Shown: positions 9,800 to 19,780, counted from the first letter of the stretch. The stretch: DNA of 64,000 nt from JANXQG01 sp964615095 (GCA_964615095.1 CAZTPX010000044.1:1-64000), one strand, 5' to 3'. Numbers and translations are program-made. Notes: generated by a model not told the origin, from the letters alone.

Positions 9800-11664
9800 C
9801 CAGCCAACCGACCAACAACGACCTACCTTCGGAGCCCTACACAGCGGAATTCGCGTCGCAGCCGCGGAATGGATTCCGCGCTACGGAGTGTGTGGCGGAC
9901 ACGTGTACGCACTGGCAGCCGCCGTCGCCGCCGGACGTGGTTTCCTGCGATTTCCGTTTCAATGTGGAACCAATCGTCACGGGCTGGAACCGCGCCTTGG
10001 AACGCCCCTTGGCCATAGACGTCGCGACGGTCCCGCTCGTTGCGGCCGCGCCGCGGGCGATCCAGGTTCCCATTCGCCGCACGTCGATTCGCCTGCGGAG
10101 TTTCCAATTCCCCGAGCCGGGTGAAACGCCGCGCGCAACTCCGACAGCCGCCGCCCCTGCCGTTTCGGTCCCAGCCGCCGGCGGCGGGCTGACGCGGCAC
10201 GTCACGCGGATTCGCCCTCCAGACGACGTGATTAAGCTGGAGGACCGGCTGAGTTACCTGCTGCAACCGCCCTTGGAAGCGCTGTTGTCCGATCGCGAGT
10301 TGGCGATGCCCTTTCGGCCGTTCCCCTTCCAGTTCGAAGGCGTGGCCTTTCTTTATCCGCGGCATGCGGCGATCCTGGCCGATGAAATGGGCTTAGGAAA
10401 GACCATGCAGGCGATCACGGCGATCCGCCTGCTGCTTTGCCGGGGCGAGATCCGCAGTATCCTGCTGGTCTGCCCCAAGCCGTTGGTGACGAACTGGCTG
10501 CGCGAGTTTCAACTCTGGGCGCCCGAAGTGCCGGCCCTGGCGATCGAGGGCGACCAGGCCCGGCGGGCCTGGCAATGGCGTCTGCCGGACGTGCCGCTGC
10601 GGATCGCCAATTACGAAGTCTTGATTCGCGATCGCGAGATCCTTGAGCGGGGCGAAGATGGCCGGCCGATACCTTTCGACCTGGTAGTATTGGACGAGTC
10701 GCAGCGGATCAAGAACCGTGGCAGCACGACCAGCGAGGTCGTCCGCGGCCTCTCGCGGCGGCGGAGCTGGGCCTTGACCGGTACGCCCGTGGAAAACTCC
10801 GCCGAGGATCTCGTGGGTATCTTCGAATTCCTGGCGCCGGGGTTCCTCTCTCCGGAAATGAAGCCGCGGAAGATGGGCCGCACGGTGAGCGACTATGTCT
10901 TGCGGCGGACGAAGGAGCAAGTGCTGACGGAGATGCCGCCCAAAATGTTCCGCGACGCCAAACTGGATCTCTCGCCCGAGCAGCGCGAGACCTACCGCCT
11001 GGCCGAGGAAGAGGGCATTGTCCGCCTCACGGAGATGGGTGAGGGGGCCACGATCCAGCACGTTTTCGAACTCGTGCTGCGGCTGAAGCAGATCTGCAAC
11101 TTCGACACGGCCACGGGGACCAGCTCGAAGCTGGAGCGGCTGGAGGCCGACTTGGAGGAGGTTGCCGACAGCGGGCGCAAGGCGATCGTCTTCAGCCAGT
11201 GGGTGGGCACGATAACGCGGCTGGCGAAGGCTCTGCGGCGCTTCGGGCCGTTGGAATACCACGGCAAGGTGCCTCATTCCCGCCGCGACGCCGTGATCCG
11301 CCAGTTCCGCGACGACCCGTCGGCCCACGTGATGCTGATGAGCTACGGGGCCGGCGCGGTGGGCCTGAACTTGCAGTTCGCCAGCTACGTGTTCCTCTTC
11401 GATCGCTGGTGGAATCCGGCCGTCGAGGACCAGGCGATCAACCGCGCCCATCGCATCGGCGCTACCGGCCCGACTACGGTGACGCGATTCCTTGCCCTGG
11501 ACACGATCGAAGAGCGGATCGATCGCGTGTTGCAGGAGAAACGCGAGCTATTCGAGACCATTTTCTCCAACGCCGAAGGTCCGGGCAAGCTGGGGCTCAC
11601 GCAGGACGAACTCTTTGGGCTCTTCGCCCTGCCCGGGCGCGGAGCTTCGAAGCGTGCGGCCTGA
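9796..11664 (+). CDS. SNF2-family DEAD/DEAH-like helicase
   Basis: The product has 622 residues. After a ~175-residue N-terminal region without a clear domain come the SNF2 motifs: I DEMGLGKTMQA (~195-205), Ia LLVCPKPLVTNW, II DESQ (~299, in place of DEAH), III ALTGTPVEN, V MSYGAGAVGLNLQFA and VI QAINRAHRIG. It is expected to be a dsDNA translocase that remodels protein-DNA complexes, as with RapA/HepA relatives. No SWIM zinc finger is visible. It is coupled to the preceding 194-residue protein by a 4-base overlap. Confidence 0.92.
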   Translation: MTSQPTNNDLPSEPYTAEFASQPRNGFRATECVADTCTHWQPPSPPDVVSCDFRFNVEPIVTGWNRALERPLAIDVATVPLVAAAPRAIQVPIRRTSIRLRSFQFPEPGETPRATPTAAAPAVSVPAAGGGLTRHVTRIRPPDDVIKLEDRLSYLLQPPLEALLSDRELAMPFRPFPFQFEGVAFLYPRHAAILADEMGLGKTMQAITAIRLLLCRGEIRSILLVCPKPLVTNWLREFQLWAPEVPALAIEGDQARRAWQWRLPDVPLRIANYEVLIRDREILERGEDGRPIPFDLVVLDESQRIKNRGSTTSEVVRGLSRRRSWALTGTPVENSAEDLVGIFEFLAPGFLSPEMKPRKMGRTVSDYVLRRTKEQVLTEMPPKMFRDAKLDLSPEQRETYRLAEEEGIVRLTEMGEGATIQHVFELVLRLKQICNFDTATGTSSKLERLEADLEEVADSGRKAIVFSQWVGTITRLAKALRRFGPLEYHGKVPHSRRDAVIRQFRDDPSAHVMLMSYGAGAVGLNLQFASYVFLFDRWWNPAVEDQAINRAHRIGATGPTTVTRFLALDTIEERIDRVLQEKRELFETIFSNAEGPGKLGLTQDELFGLFALPGRGASKRAA

Positions 11665-11689
11665 CTTTGGAGTGCGGTCTGCATCGGTC

Positions 11690-12076
11690 GGCATTGGCGC
11701 GAGCGTAGGCCGTGTACAATCGCAGCGCAGTTCCGGCATGGGCATCTGTGGCATCGGCAAGTATCTGCCCGGCACGTTCCGCGATTGTGTCCCCCAGCTC
11801 TCAACGGTGGCGTATTGCAGAGACTCCAAGTCGCGAAGCATTTCCTCCCATTCCAGCTTTTCCCCCACGGCCTCCAGGCGGTCCTGTAATTCCTTGTGCA
11901 AGAACAATGCCAGAAAACTGCAGGAGATGTGCGCGCGAATCGTCCCGTCGCGCTTGTAGAAGATCCTCCGCCTGCAACTGCGCGATCGTTTCCGCGCTAA
12001 TCATGCCCCAGTCAGCCACGATGCAGATCGAGCGGATGCTGTACTCGGCGCGACCCACAAACTCTCGGAACGCCAC
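11690..12076 (-). pseudogene. Remnant of IS1634/IS4-type transposase
   Basis: Two frames of the minus strand each hold a piece of one transposase. The 12076-side frame reads YSIRSICIVADWGMISAETIAQLQA, the beta-strand plus DRG-like catalytic region with the usual R replaced by W (DWG). A frameshift near 11965 then leads to IRAHISCSFLALFLHKELQDRL and LEWEEMLRDLESLQYATVE, which is the family's C-terminal region. Most of the protein between them and the N terminus are missing. No terminal inverted repeats were found. Family assignment is from recall of the motif pattern. Confidence 0.65.
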
Positions 12077-12096
12077 GGAGGGCGTTCCCTACAACT

Positions 12097-14754
12097 TTAC
12101 GGTTTCACCGTCGTGTGCTGTCCTAGCACGTACCAATCGTTCACGCCGCTGCCGAAGATCGTGTCGTGCGCGCCGACATCCTGGAACGAGACCGTGGGGC
12201 TGGATAACATCGTCGAATTCCTGGCGCTGGCCAAGAGGCGGCGGGCGCTGTACCCGTACATCAGCCGCGACCCCTGATCGAGCAGATCGAGCAGGGCCTG
12301 GTCGTTCGTGTCTTCGTTGGTCGTGCCGGCAAAAATGATGTTCTCCGTGCCCTCGGCATACAGGTTGCTGTTGCCGCTGCCGCCGATGATCAGATTCTTG
12401 CCCGCGCCGCCGGTGATCGTGTCCGTGCCGCTGCCGCCGATCAGGATATTGTCGCCGCTTCCCCCGGTGATCGTGTCGTTGCCCGCCCCACCCACGATCT
12501 CCGCCGTGGCCGCCGGCCCGCCCGTGAGCACATCGGCATAGGCCGTGCCGATGAGCTTGTTGATGACGCCCGTGATTGCGAGCGTCGTGTTCCAGGGGGC
12601 AATCGATTGCGTCTGGCCCTTGTCGAGGCCGAGTTTGACTTGTACACCCGCCGTGTCGTGGCTGAAGTCCAGCGTGTTGTAGCCGCCCGTATCGATGACG
12701 GAGACGGGCACGGAACTGGAATTGAGCGTGTAGTAAGTGTTGCCGCTGCTGCCGTTGAGTTCGAGTTTCTGCACCGCGGCGATCTGCATCGCCAGGCCGT
12801 TGGCCGTGACCGTGTTGCCGGCCAGGGTGAAGGTGTTGGTGCCGATCGAGCCGACCACCGTCGCCTGGTTGTTCGTGGAACCGGTAAGACCCTGGACCAG
12901 GACCTCCTGTGGAAGCGGGGCGCTGGAGCTATTGGGAAGGTCGACCGATACGCTGTTGGCCTGGCCGGCGGGGCAATCGATCGTGATGGTGTCGGTCGAT
13001 TTGAAGGGGAGCGTGGTCAGTACGGCCTTGGCGATGTTGTTGTAAACCTCGACCTGGCTGCCCGAGAACGACAAGGTCACGTTGCCGCCCAGGCTCGTAT
13101 TCAGAGGAATCTGGATCCCGGAACTGACTGAAATGTCCAGTGGGCCGATCGAGGCCGTGTGGCCCAGGGAGTCGGTAACCGTGGCGCTGAAGGCGGGCGA
13201 CGTTTTCGCCTGGCTGTCAGTGGGCGTCCAGGTGAAGGTCTGCGTGGCCGCACTGTATTGCATGCCGGCGGGCATTGTGCCCGGCGTTACCGTGACCGTA
13301 ACGCCGCTGGGAGCGTTGGTCTTCACCGCATAGGTGTAAGTCAGGCCGACACTGGCCGACGTGGCGGGGGTCGAGGTCACCGCCAGGCTCGTGTAGACCT
13401 GGAGTTGGACGGCTGGCGAACTGAGGCTGTCGACGTTGGCGGTTTCGCTCAGGGAAGAATCGCCGGCATCGGTCACCGCTATGCTCTGGGCGGTCTGCGT
13501 GGCCGTGAAGGTGTGTGTGCCGCTTAGCAGCGTGGTGCTGCCGTTGGTATCGAATACCTGCGAGGTCGACGTGGCCGTGCCCGAGCCGATGGCGATGCCG
13601 TCGGCGTAGATCGTCACCAGGTCGCCGACGGTGAGGCCGGAAACCTTGAACTGCAGCTCCTGGGAGGTCGTCGAATTGTTCGCCGTTGTGTAGGACGACG
13701 CGGCTTGACCGGACGGCTGGAAGGCGATCGAGGTGGGCGCGGTGGGTGTGTCGGAGGCCCAGGGGTTGGTCGTCTGGCCGGTAGCCGTGTCGGCCACGAC
13801 ATTGACCGTGAAGGTGCGCGTGGTGGGCGTGTTCGTGCCGTCGTCGAAGGCCGTGACGGTCACGGTGAAGGTGCCCGTCACGCCCTTGGGGGCGCGCAGC
13901 ATCAAGACGCCGTTTTGCGTGTCGGTGATGATGCTCGCCGACGTGATCTTGACGGGGCTGTTCAGATAGTCGATACCCTGGGAGTTGGCCGTCGTCGGCA
14001 TCGAATCAAGGGCCTGGAGGACGGTCTGCGATTTGCCGCCGTAAGTGATTGTCTGGTCGACCGTCTGGAAGCCGAACAGCGTATAGCCGTAATCCAGGCT
14101 CCGCGTCGGCCCGTCGGTAACGAAGAACTCCGAACTGCTGGTATTGGCCGTGCTCGTGCGGGCCATCGCCAACGAACCGGCCGACGTATAGTCCAGGTCC
14201 GGGTTGAATTCTTCGTCGATCATCGTGGTGGACCCGAAGCTGGAAGGCCATGCATTGACGTCGGCCCCGCTGTTGATCTGGGGTGGGTTGTTGCCGCCCT
14301 GGATCAGGGCGAATGTGCTACTGGTCTCGGCCCGATAGATATAATCGCCGTCGTAGAAGCCGTCGTTGACCAGGTTTTCGATCCAGGTTGCGGTCTTGGG
14401 GGTGAGGTTGTCGAACAACTCGAAGGTCATCGTTCCCAGGCCGCTGATATTGAACTCCACGCTCTTGTTGGTCCGCGGCATGACGGTCGGCGTGACGTCC
14501 GACGGGTTGGAGGTAGTCACGCCGAAGTTGACGGTCTTGCCCGAGGTCGGGTCGCTGCCGTTGAGGGCCACGAGCACGGAGGTGCCGGCCGGCAGGGTGA
14601 CGTTGGAAATCGCATTCAGGCCGACCGAAGAGAGCAGCCGCCGCTGTTCCAGGCTCTCGAAGCCCAGCCGCCGCGTCCGGGGAGAAACGACCTTCTTTGT
14701 AGGAGTCGTCCGCGCGGCTGATCCGATTCTGCTTCCGCCGAGATATTTGCTCAT
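12097..14754 (-). CDS. Large secreted protein: cyclophilin domain, Ig-like region, RTX-like repeats
   Basis: The product has 885 residues. The N terminus has the planctomycete export motif RRLGFESLEQRRLLS (residues 29-43). A cyclophilin-type peptidyl-prolyl isomerase domain follows at ~95-280 (GTMTFELFDNLTPKTATWIENLV, FALIQGG, SSSEFFVTDG). The next ~400 residues are Thr/Ser/Ala-rich beta domains including a cadherin/Ig-like segment (TSTPATSASVGLTYTYAV). Near 755-815 are calcium-binding RTX nonapeptide-type repeats (GGAGNDTITGGSGDN and neighbours). The likely location is the cell surface or outside the cell. The combination suggests a proline-isomerase-bearing adhesin; function is inferred. 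Confidence 0.85.
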   Translation of the reverse strand: MSKYLGGSRIGSAARTTPTKKVVSPRTRRLGFESLEQRRLLSSVGLNAISNVTLPAGTSVLVALNGSDPTSGKTVNFGVTTSNPSDVTPTVMPRTNKSVEFNISGLGTMTFELFDNLTPKTATWIENLVNDGFYDGDYIYRAETSSTFALIQGGNNPPQINSGADVNAWPSSFGSTTMIDEEFNPDLDYTSAGSLAMARTSTANTSSSEFFVTDGPTRSLDYGYTLFGFQTVDQTITYGGKSQTVLQALDSMPTTANSQGIDYLNSPVKITSASIITDTQNGVLMLRAPKGVTGTFTVTVTAFDDGTNTPTTRTFTVNVVADTATGQTTNPWASDTPTAPTSIAFQPSGQAASSYTTANNSTTSQELQFKVSGLTVGDLVTIYADGIAIGSGTATSTSQVFDTNGSTTLLSGTHTFTATQTAQSIAVTDAGDSSLSETANVDSLSSPAVQLQVYTSLAVTSTPATSASVGLTYTYAVKTNAPSGVTVTVTPGTMPAGMQYSAATQTFTWTPTDSQAKTSPAFSATVTDSLGHTASIGPLDISVSSGIQIPLNTSLGGNVTLSFSGSQVEVYNNIAKAVLTTLPFKSTDTITIDCPAGQANSVSVDLPNSSSAPLPQEVLVQGLTGSTNNQATVVGSIGTNTFTLAGNTVTANGLAMQIAAVQKLELNGSSGNTYYTLNSSSVPVSVIDTGGYNTLDFSHDTAGVQVKLGLDKGQTQSIAPWNTTLAITGVINKLIGTAYADVLTGGPAATAEIVGGAGNDTITGGSGDNILIGGSGTDTITGGAGKNLIIGGSGNSNLYAEGTENIIFAGTTNEDTNDQALLDLLDQGSRLMYGYSARRLLASARNSTMLSSPTVSFQDVGAHDTIFGSGVNDWYVLGQHTTVKP

Positions 14755-14974
14755 AACGTTCCGCTTTCAACCTATTCATAGGGCCATTTCCGCCTTGAAA
14801 TGATACAACACGTTGCGACTGCGGGAATTTACCGTCATTTCAAAGCCTATATATCTGTGATAATCGATCGGCGTTTCACTTTCCAGTAATGGAAACGAGC
14901 CGCTTGTTGAACTTTGGACCAGTCTCCGCTAGATTGAACGCGTTTCCTACACCCCTACCTTCGGCAAAATTATT

Positions 14975-16444
14975 ATGACCGCTGCAAATACCCAATCCCG
15001 CGCTATGTTGCAAAAACTGGCCCACAAGGCCATGTGCGACCGAGGACTGTTCCCGGACTTCTCCACTGAGGCCCTGGCCGAGGTCGCCCGCATCCAGGCC
15101 CCGGCAGTGGGCCAAGACGGGATCCGCGATTTGCGCAGCCTGCTCTGGGCCTCGATCGACAACGACGACTCCCGGGACCTCGATCAACTATCGGTCGCCG
15201 CAGCCCTGCCCGGCGACAAGATCAAAGTGCTTGTGGCCATTGCCGACGTGGATGCGGTCATCGATGGACTGGCGGCGATCGACGGTCATGCTCGGCATAA
15301 TACGACCTCGGTCTACACGGCCGCGGAAATCTTCCCGATGCTGCCGGAAAAGCTCTCGACCGACATCACGTCGCTGGGACTGTCCGCCGAGCGGCAGGCG
15401 ATTGTTGTCGAGATGGTCGTGGCGGCCGACGGATCGGTGCAGGAATCGGCGATTTATCGGGCCTGGGTGCGAAATCGGGCCAAATTGGCCTACAATAGCG
15501 TGGCCGCCTGGTTGGAAGGGGGCACCGCGCCGGCGGCGGTCGCGGATGTGCCGGGGCTGGACGAGAATCTGCGACTGCAAGACCGGGCGGCCCAGGCGCT
15601 CAAGGGGCTGCGGCAACAGCACGGTGCCCTGATGTTCGAAACGCTGCAGGGACGGGCCAAGTTCGAGGGCGACGAGGTTTGCGGCCTGGAGGTCGAAAAG
15701 ACCAATCGGGCCAAGCAACTCATCGAAGATTTCATGGTGGCCGCCAACAGCGTGACCGCCGAGTTCCTGGAGAGCAAGAAGTTCCCCTGTTTGCGCCGCG
15801 TGGTCCGCACGCCCAAACGCTGGGAGCGGATCGTCGAAATCGCCCAGCAGCATGGGTGCAAATTGTCGGCCGAACCCGATTCGCGCGCACTCAATGACTT
15901 TCTCGAACGGCAGAAAGCGGCCGATCCGCTTCGATTCCCAGACTTGTCGCTGGCAGTGATCAAGTTGCTCGGGCCTGGCGAATATGTGGCCGAAACCCCG
16001 GGCGATACCGCGGCGCTAGGGCATTTTGGCTTGGCCGTGGAGCATTATTCGCACTCCACCGCCCCCAACCGCCGCTATCCGGATATCATTACCCAACGGC
16101 TGTTGAAGGCCGCCATGACGGGCCGGCCCGCGCCTTACGCCCAAAACGACCTCGAAGCACTGGCCCTGCACTGCACGCAGCAGGAAGATGCGGCCAAGAA
16201 GGTCGAACGCCAGGTGGCTAAATCGGCCGCGGCGATGCTCTTGCAAGCGAAAATCGGCCAGCGGTTCGATGCCATTGTCACCGGGGCTGCCGAGAAAGGC
16301 ACCTGGGTGCGGGTCATTAGCCCCCCAGTCGAAGGGAAACTGGTTCAGGGTACCCAGGGCGTGGACGTGGGTAGTAGAATTCATGTGCAACTACTGCACA
16401 CCGACGTGGAACGTGGGTTTATCGATTTTGGGAGGGTGGGGTAG
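14975..16444 (+). CDS. RNB-domain exoribonuclease (RNase II/R family, short form)
   Basis: The product has 489 residues. The RNB catalytic region begins with SIDNDDSRDLDQLSV (~60), holding the Mg2+-binding aspartates, and ends with HYSHSTAPNRRYPDIITQRLL (~350), a hallmark of RNase II/R enzymes. No N-terminal cold-shock domains are present. A short C-terminal OB-like segment (GQRFDAIVTGAAEKGTWVRV) may replace the S1 domain. Expected activity is 3'-5' hydrolytic RNA decay. It stands alone after a 220-base gap, with the start ATG at 14975. Confidence 0.9.
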   Translation: MTAANTQSRAMLQKLAHKAMCDRGLFPDFSTEALAEVARIQAPAVGQDGIRDLRSLLWASIDNDDSRDLDQLSVAAALPGDKIKVLVAIADVDAVIDGLAAIDGHARHNTTSVYTAAEIFPMLPEKLSTDITSLGLSAERQAIVVEMVVAADGSVQESAIYRAWVRNRAKLAYNSVAAWLEGGTAPAAVADVPGLDENLRLQDRAAQALKGLRQQHGALMFETLQGRAKFEGDEVCGLEVEKTNRAKQLIEDFMVAANSVTAEFLESKKFPCLRRVVRTPKRWERIVEIAQQHGCKLSAEPDSRALNDFLERQKAADPLRFPDLSLAVIKLLGPGEYVAETPGDTAALGHFGLAVEHYSHSTAPNRRYPDIITQRLLKAAMTGRPAPYAQNDLEALALHCTQQEDAAKKVERQVAKSAAAMLLQAKIGQRFDAIVTGAAEKGTWVRVISPPVEGKLVQGTQGVDVGSRIHVQLLHTDVERGFIDFGRVG

Positions 16445-16491
16445 ATTTCGTAATATACTTGGTTGACCATCGACGCCGCCGCGCTACCATT

Positions 16492-16520
16492 TTGACAAGC
16501 CAATTGGGCCTCCCTTAAAT
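16492..16520 (+). promoter_or_regulatory. Sigma70-type promoter of sucA
   Basis: TTGACA (16492-16497) and TTAAAT (16515-16520) are separated by 17 bases, 66 bases before the sucA GTG. The -35 is a full consensus match and the -10 matches four of six. Confidence 0.6.
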
Positions 16521-16586
16521 TCGACAGAGTTTTCTGTTAGAATTATTTGAAATACAGCCTCAACCTCGCGCCCTGGGGATCCCTTC

Positions 16587-19500
16587 GTGAACAACTCTGC
16601 AACCACACCGACGACTGCGGGACTGGAGCTTGGCTTGTTGAGTTCGGAGTACGTCGAACAAGTCTATTCCGTCTACCAGGAAGATCCGGCTAGCGTATCC
16701 GCGGAATGGCAGCAGTTCTTCGAGTCGTTGCAAACCAAGCCCAACGGAGTGCAGCGACCGCGGGCGGCAGCCTTGCGGCCGTCGCCAAGTCGCGTATCGA
16801 GTGTGGCGGTCGCTTCAGCCGCGGTGGCGACGACCAGCAGCGAGGTCGCGCCGTCGGCCGCCAAAGCCGGCAATGGTGCAACCGCGGTAGCGCCCGCCGC
16901 GCCGACGGGCAATGGCGCGGCGCCGGTCCAAGCTCGGATTGAAAAGCCCGACGTGCCGGCGGTTCCAGAGCCGGTTGCCGGCAACGGCGCGACGGCCGGC
17001 CCGCTGGCGGTCGACGGCAACCGCGCAATCGAATTGCAAACGCAGGGCCGCATGCAGGAGAGCGTCGACCTGTTGATTCGCAACTACCGGGTTCGCGGAC
17101 ACCTGATCGCCAAGGTCGACCCGCTGGGCATCCCCCGCCCCATGCCGCCGGAGTTGGAGCCGAAGTTCTGGGGGCTCTCGGAGGCGGATCTCGACCGGCA
17201 GTTTTCGACCTACTTACTGGCCGGTTCCAACTCGCAGACACTCCGCGACATCATGGAGCGGCTGCGCAACACCTATTGCGGGTCGATCAGTGCGCAGTTC
17301 ATGCACATCGACGATCTGGAAGTGCGTGAGTGGCTGCAAGGGCGGATGGAGGAATCGCAGAACCGCCTGAAACTTTCCCGCGACGAACAGATCCGCATTC
17401 TCACGCGGCTGACCGACGCCGTGATCTTCGAGGAGTTCATCCGCCGCAAGTTCGTGGGGGCCAAGAGTTTTTCGCTGGAAGGGGCCGAAAGCCTCATCCC
17501 CTTGTTGGACATGGCCATCGAAAAAGCCGCCACGCAGGGCACCGAATCGATCGTCATGGCCATGGCCCACCGGGGCCGGCTCAACGTCCTGGCCAACATC
17601 ATCGGCAAGTCGCCGCAAGACATCTTCCGCGAATTCGAGGACATCGATCCCGAGCTGTACCGCGGCGGCGGCGACGTCAAGTATCACCTGGGCTATTACA
17701 ACGACTACGTCACTTCCACCGGCGGCAAGGTCCACCTTTCGCTGTGTTTCAATCCCAGTCACCTGGAGTTCGTCAACCCGGTGGCGCTGGGGCTCACGCG
17801 GGCCAAGCAGGACCGCGGCGCGGACGTCGAGCACCAGCAGAGCATGGCTATCCTGATCCACGGTGACGCCGCCTTTATCGGCGAAGGGATCGTGCAGGAG
17901 ACGCTCAATCTGAGCGAGTTGCCCGGTTATGCGGTGGGTGGCACGGTCCACGTCGTGATCAACAACCAGATCGGCTTCACGACCCCGCCGGAGCAGAGCC
18001 GCTCGACGACCTACGCCACCGACATCGCCAAGATGCTGCAGATCCCGATCTTCCACGTCAACGGCGAGCGACCGGAAGCCGTGGCCCAGGTGATCAACCT
18101 GGCATTGGATTTCCGCGCGACCTTCCGCCGCGACGTGGTGATCGACATGTATTGCTACCGCCGCTGGGGCCACAACGAGAGCGACGAGCCGGCGTTCACC
18201 CATCCTTTGCTCTACCGCTGGATCGAGAACCACAAGTCGGTCCGCGATGCCTACCTGGAACATCTCCTGGCCTTGGGCGAGGTGACGCGGGCCGAGGCCG
18301 ACGAGATCGCCGCGCACCGGCGGGAGAACCTCGAGTATGCCCTCTCGCTGGCCCGCCGCGACGATTTCGTGCCGCGGCCGAAGGTCTTGGGCGACGTTTG
18401 GAAACGCTACCACGGCGGTCCCGAGCGGCTGGACGACGACGTGGAGACGGGCGTGCCCCAGCCGCGGCTGACCTCCTTGCTGCACCGGCTGACCGAACTG
18501 CCCGACAACTTCCATCTGCACCACAAACTGAAGCGGATGCAGGAGAGTCGGCGGCAGATGGCGGCCGCCGCGCAACCGCTGGACTGGTCGGCGGCCGAGG
18601 CCCTGGCCTACGGTTCGCTGTCGCTGGACGGCTACCGCGTCCGCCTCTCGGGGCAGGACTCGATCCGCGGCACGTTCAGCCACCGGCACGCGGCCTTCTA
18701 CGACACCGAGGACGGCCATAGTTACTTCCCGCTGAAGAACCTCTCGCCGGAACAGATGCCGATCGAGATCTACAACAGCCCCTTGTCGGAAGCGGGTGTG
18801 CTGGGTTTCGATTATGGCTACAGCCTGGGCTATCCGGACGCCCTGGTGCTCTGGGAGGCGCAGTTCGGCGACTTCGCCAACGTGGCCCAGGTGATTATCG
18901 ACCAGTTCATCCTCAGCGCGGAGGAGAAGTGGCGGCACCTCAGCGGCATCGTGCTCTTGCTGCCCCACGGTTTCGAAGGCCAAGGCCCCGAACATTCCAG
19001 CGCGCGGGTCGAGCGGTTCCTGCGGTTGGGCAACGACGAGAACGTGCAGGTCGTCGTGCCCAGCACACCGGCGCAGTTCTTCCACGTGCTGCGGCGGCAG
19101 GCCATCCGCCGCTGGCAAAAGCCGCTGGTCGTGCTCACGCCCAAGAGCCTGCTGCGGCATCCGGCCTGCGTCTCGCCCTTGGAGGACCTGGCCCGCGGCC
19201 GCTTCCAGCGCGTGATTCCCGATGCGAGGATGGCGGGCAAGCAGCCCAGCCGCGTGCTGCTGTGCAGCGGCAAGGTATATTATGAGCTTCTGGAGGTCCG
19301 CAACCAGCGGCACTCGGACGTGGCGATTGTGCGCCTGGAGCAACTGCACCCGCTGCCGCAGTCGCAATTGAAGGCGGCCTTGGAGCCTTTTTCCGACGGC
19401 ACACCCGTGGTCTGGGTCCAGGAGGAGCCTCGGAACATGTCGGCCTGGTACAGCCTGAAGATCAAGTTCGGCGACACGCTCTTCGGGCGGTTCCCCTTCT

Positions 19501-19604
19501 CCGAGGTCACGCGGCACGAGTCGGCCACGCCGGCCACCGGTTCGGCTTGTTGTTATCGCCTGGAGCAGAAGGAACTTCAGGCCCGCGCGTTTGGCGAACA
19601 TTGA
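16587..19604 (+). CDS. sucA: 2-oxoglutarate dehydrogenase E1 component
   Basis: The product has 1005 residues, the usual length for full E1o; it starts with GTG. The N-terminal segment LLSSEYVEQVYSVYQEDPASVSAEWQQFF is the E2-binding region typical of SucA. An Ala/Pro-rich linker (55-145) follows. Catalytic-domain motifs include MAHRGRLNVLANI, FNPSHLEFVNPV, IHGDAAFIGEGIVQETLNLS and INNQIGFTT, and the transketolase-type C-terminal part has LPHGFEGQGPEHSSARVERFL. It decarboxylates 2-oxoglutarate on thiamine diphosphate and hands the succinyl group to SucB. sucB follows on the same strand after 176 bases; no E3 gene is adjacent. Confidence 0.98.
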   Translation: MNNSATTPTTAGLELGLLSSEYVEQVYSVYQEDPASVSAEWQQFFESLQTKPNGVQRPRAAALRPSPSRVSSVAVASAAVATTSSEVAPSAAKAGNGATAVAPAAPTGNGAAPVQARIEKPDVPAVPEPVAGNGATAGPLAVDGNRAIELQTQGRMQESVDLLIRNYRVRGHLIAKVDPLGIPRPMPPELEPKFWGLSEADLDRQFSTYLLAGSNSQTLRDIMERLRNTYCGSISAQFMHIDDLEVREWLQGRMEESQNRLKLSRDEQIRILTRLTDAVIFEEFIRRKFVGAKSFSLEGAESLIPLLDMAIEKAATQGTESIVMAMAHRGRLNVLANIIGKSPQDIFREFEDIDPELYRGGGDVKYHLGYYNDYVTSTGGKVHLSLCFNPSHLEFVNPVALGLTRAKQDRGADVEHQQSMAILIHGDAAFIGEGIVQETLNLSELPGYAVGGTVHVVINNQIGFTTPPEQSRSTTYATDIAKMLQIPIFHVNGERPEAVAQVINLALDFRATFRRDVVIDMYCYRRWGHNESDEPAFTHPLLYRWIENHKSVRDAYLEHLLALGEVTRAEADEIAAHRRENLEYALSLARRDDFVPRPKVLGDVWKRYHGGPERLDDDVETGVPQPRLTSLLHRLTELPDNFHLHHKLKRMQESRRQMAAAAQPLDWSAAEALAYGSLSLDGYRVRLSGQDSIRGTFSHRHAAFYDTEDGHSYFPLKNLSPEQMPIEIYNSPLSEAGVLGFDYGYSLGYPDALVLWEAQFGDFANVAQVIIDQFILSAEEKWRHLSGIVLLLPHGFEGQGPEHSSARVERFLRLGNDENVQVVVPSTPAQFFHVLRRQAIRRWQKPLVVLTPKSLLRHPACVSPLEDLARGRFQRVIPDARMAGKQPSRVLLCSGKVYYELLEVRNQRHSDVAIVRLEQLHPLPQSQLKAALEPFSDGTPVVWVQEEPRNMSAWYSLKIKFGDTLFGRFPFSEVTRHESATPATGSACCYRLEQKELQARAFGEH

Positions 19605-19639
19605 CAGGTCAATTTCAGAAGTATTGTTGGGTTTAGATT

Positions 19640-19740
19640 GTAAGGTGGGACCAGATTGCGAAGCGAGCGCCGGCCCACCATGAGTGGCTGGAAAGGAAAG
19701 TGGTGGGCCTGCGCTCGCAAGCGCGCTGGTCCCGCCCTAC
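19640..19740. repeat. Imperfect inverted repeat between sucA and sucB
   Basis: Arms 19640-19681 and 19700-19740 pair over ~41 bases with several mismatches (GTAAGGTGGGACCAG against CTGGTCCCGCCCTAC; GCGCCGGCCCACCA against TGGTGGGCCTGCGC). It would form a strong hairpin in the sucA-sucB mRNA and could reduce read-through or protect the 3' end. The composition resembles a dispersed palindromic repeat. Confidence 0.65.
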
Positions 19741-19780
19741 GAATTCCCCACCGACCCTGCGTCGGTGGACTAATGATTGG

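Noticed and set aside
13705..14721. 338-codon plus-strand frame antisense to the cyclophilin/RTX gene
   Set aside because: Shadow frame with Gly/Arg/Asp-rich composition; the opposite strand has export motif and domains.
17214..19601. 795-codon frame antisense to sucA
   Set aside because: Same shadow effect; sequence is low-complexity and fully antisense to a conserved enzyme.
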